DNA of 15,525 bases from DASZHA01 sp035938265 (GTDB lineage Bacteria > Chloroflexota > Dormibacteria > DASZGP01), in NCBI GenBank assembly GCA_035938265.1, contig DASZHA010000105.1, forward strand, positions 1 to 15,525. The letters run 5' to 3'. The position numbers and the translations under genes are program-made. Of this stretch, positions 14,902 through 15,525 are shown in pieces (position 1 is the first letter of the stretch; the number at the start of each line of letters is the position of its first letter). The notes beneath the pieces were generated by a model. That model saw only the letters and a program-made list of their open reading frames with translations. It searched no databases and was not told the origin of the DNA.

Positions 14902-15525
14902 CTAAGCTTGGCTCACCTCGAACAGCCGCCACTCGCCTGGCACGCCCTTCAGTTTGTGCTCTCCGGCGTCAATGAAGTCGAGCGATGAGCCGGCCACCAG
15001 GTCTTTCACCGTGCTGGAGACAAGCACCTGGCCGGGCCCGGCTGCCCCGGCGACACGGGCCGCTATGTGCACGGCCAGCCCACCGATGTCATCGCCTCTC
15101 AACTCGCACTCCCCGGAATGGACGCCGGCACGGACCTCGAGGCCTATTGCTCGGGTCGCCTCCTGGATGGCCTGGGCACATTGGACGGCGCGAGCGGGCC
15201 CGTCGAACGTAGCGAGGACGCCATCGCCGGTGTGCTTCAGCTGACGGCCCCGAAATCGTTCGATCTGGCGATTGGTCACGGTGTCGTGCTGGTCAAGCAG
15301 TGTTCGCCAGGCGTCATCGCCAACCCGCGCGACGTGACCGGTCGAGCCGACTATGTCAGTGAACAGGACCGTTGAAAGCACTCGATCGGACGGACCCACA
15401 TGGCGCATGCCGGTGAGGAACTCCTCCACCTCCTCGACCACCGCGTCGGTGTCGCCGAACCAGGGCCAGTGGTCACCGCCGTCCAGCTCCACGTATTTCG
15501 CGCCGGGGATGTGCTCGGCGAGATA
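14902..15525 (-). CDS. Alpha/beta-hydrolase / class III adenylate cyclase fusion (5' partial)
   Basis: The frame is open to the window edge, so the N-terminus is missing. The first visible residues (YLAEHIPGAKYVELDGGDHW) are the end of an alpha/beta-hydrolase fold, with His in GGDHW as the likely catalytic His, followed by a helix (VVEEVEEFLTG). Then comes a class III nucleotide cyclase domain: STVLFTDIVGST (metal Asp), KHTGDGVLATF (Lys and second metal Asp), and VRAGVHSGECELRGDDIGGL with AVHIAARV, where the usual Asn of VNxAAR is His. It ends at LKGVPGEWRLFEV. Such fusions are common in actinobacteria-like genomes. It would make cAMP, possibly controlled by the hydrolase-like domain. It ends 33 bases before the glycosylase start. 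Confidence 0.92.
   Translation of the reverse strand, partial: YLAEHIPGAKYVELDGGDHWPWFGDTDAVVEEVEEFLTGMRHVGPSDRVLSTVLFTDIVGSTGHVARVGDDAWRTLLDQHDTVTNRQIERFRGRQLKHTGDGVLATFDGPARAVQCAQAIQEATRAIGLEVRAGVHSGECELRGDDIGGLAVHIAARVAGAAGPGQVLVSSTVKDLVAGSSLDFIDAGEHKLKGVPGEWRLFEVSQA

Noticed and set aside
1..15525. tRNA genes, CRISPR repeats, insertion sequences and phage genes.
   Set aside because: No cloverleaf-like segment, regularly spaced repeat, transposase or phage protein was seen by reading both strands.

Overview
The window is a high-GC, densely packed bacterial chromosome segment with GTG/TTG starts, few SD-led first genes and many genes a few bases apart. The gene set is chromosomal housekeeping and accessory: an alpha/beta-hydrolase/adenylate-cyclase fusion, GH15, PIG-L, a Pr6Pr-type membrane protein and a large S8 protease with a beta-propeller. 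It suits a Gram-positive-like soil lineage such as Actinomycetota, Dormibacterota or Chloroflexota. That assignment is inference, because there is no rRNA or other phylogenetic marker. I see no mobile element, tRNA or CRISPR array.

Layout, left to right. (1) A 5'-truncated lipocalin/AttH-like protein and a degenerate pore-loop ion-channel protein on the + strand run into a convergent hairpin. (2) On the - strand lies a PIG-L deacetylase. Divergent from it is a + strand unit of a polysaccharide flippase, folE (GTP cyclohydrolase I) and a cyclophilin, linked by a 3-base gap and an 8-base overlap. (3) A 1389-residue secreted S8 subtilase on the - strand carries an FG-GAP-type propeller and a C-terminal LPNSA/TM/Arg tail. 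(4) A macrodomain protein (-) is divergent from a small metallophosphoesterase (+), which is followed at once by a GH15 glucoamylase/trehalase-type enzyme. (5) On the - strand from the right edge run an alpha/beta-hydrolase/class III cyclase fusion (truncated), an AlkA-type DNA glycosylase, a thioredoxin-like protein and a Pr6Pr-family membrane protein, probably co-transcribed.

The main discovery is in block 5. The thioredoxin-like gene (13073-14131, - strand) looks broken by a UGA at 13796-13798, but the same reading frame continues on both sides. The UGA falls exactly at the redox-active position of the thioredoxin motif (...WASW-UGA-G-C-RRDLPGW...). Just downstream is a perfect 6-bp stem with a 5-base loop CGGGU, placed 20 bases after the UGA, as a bacterial SECIS should be. 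I read this as a selenocysteine protein with a U-G-C redox motif (352 residues, Sec112/Cys114). It also has an N-terminal CxxxxC motif and a C-terminal TPR-like helical pair. No selenocysteine machinery is in the window, so the genome must be checked for selA/selB/selC/selD.

Other oddities: the S8 protease has Gln where the oxyanion Asn is expected and a divergent Ser box. The phosphoesterase has Gln for the first metal-binding His. The ion channel has GLG instead of GYG. Perfect or near-perfect hairpins mark two of the convergent gene junctions.
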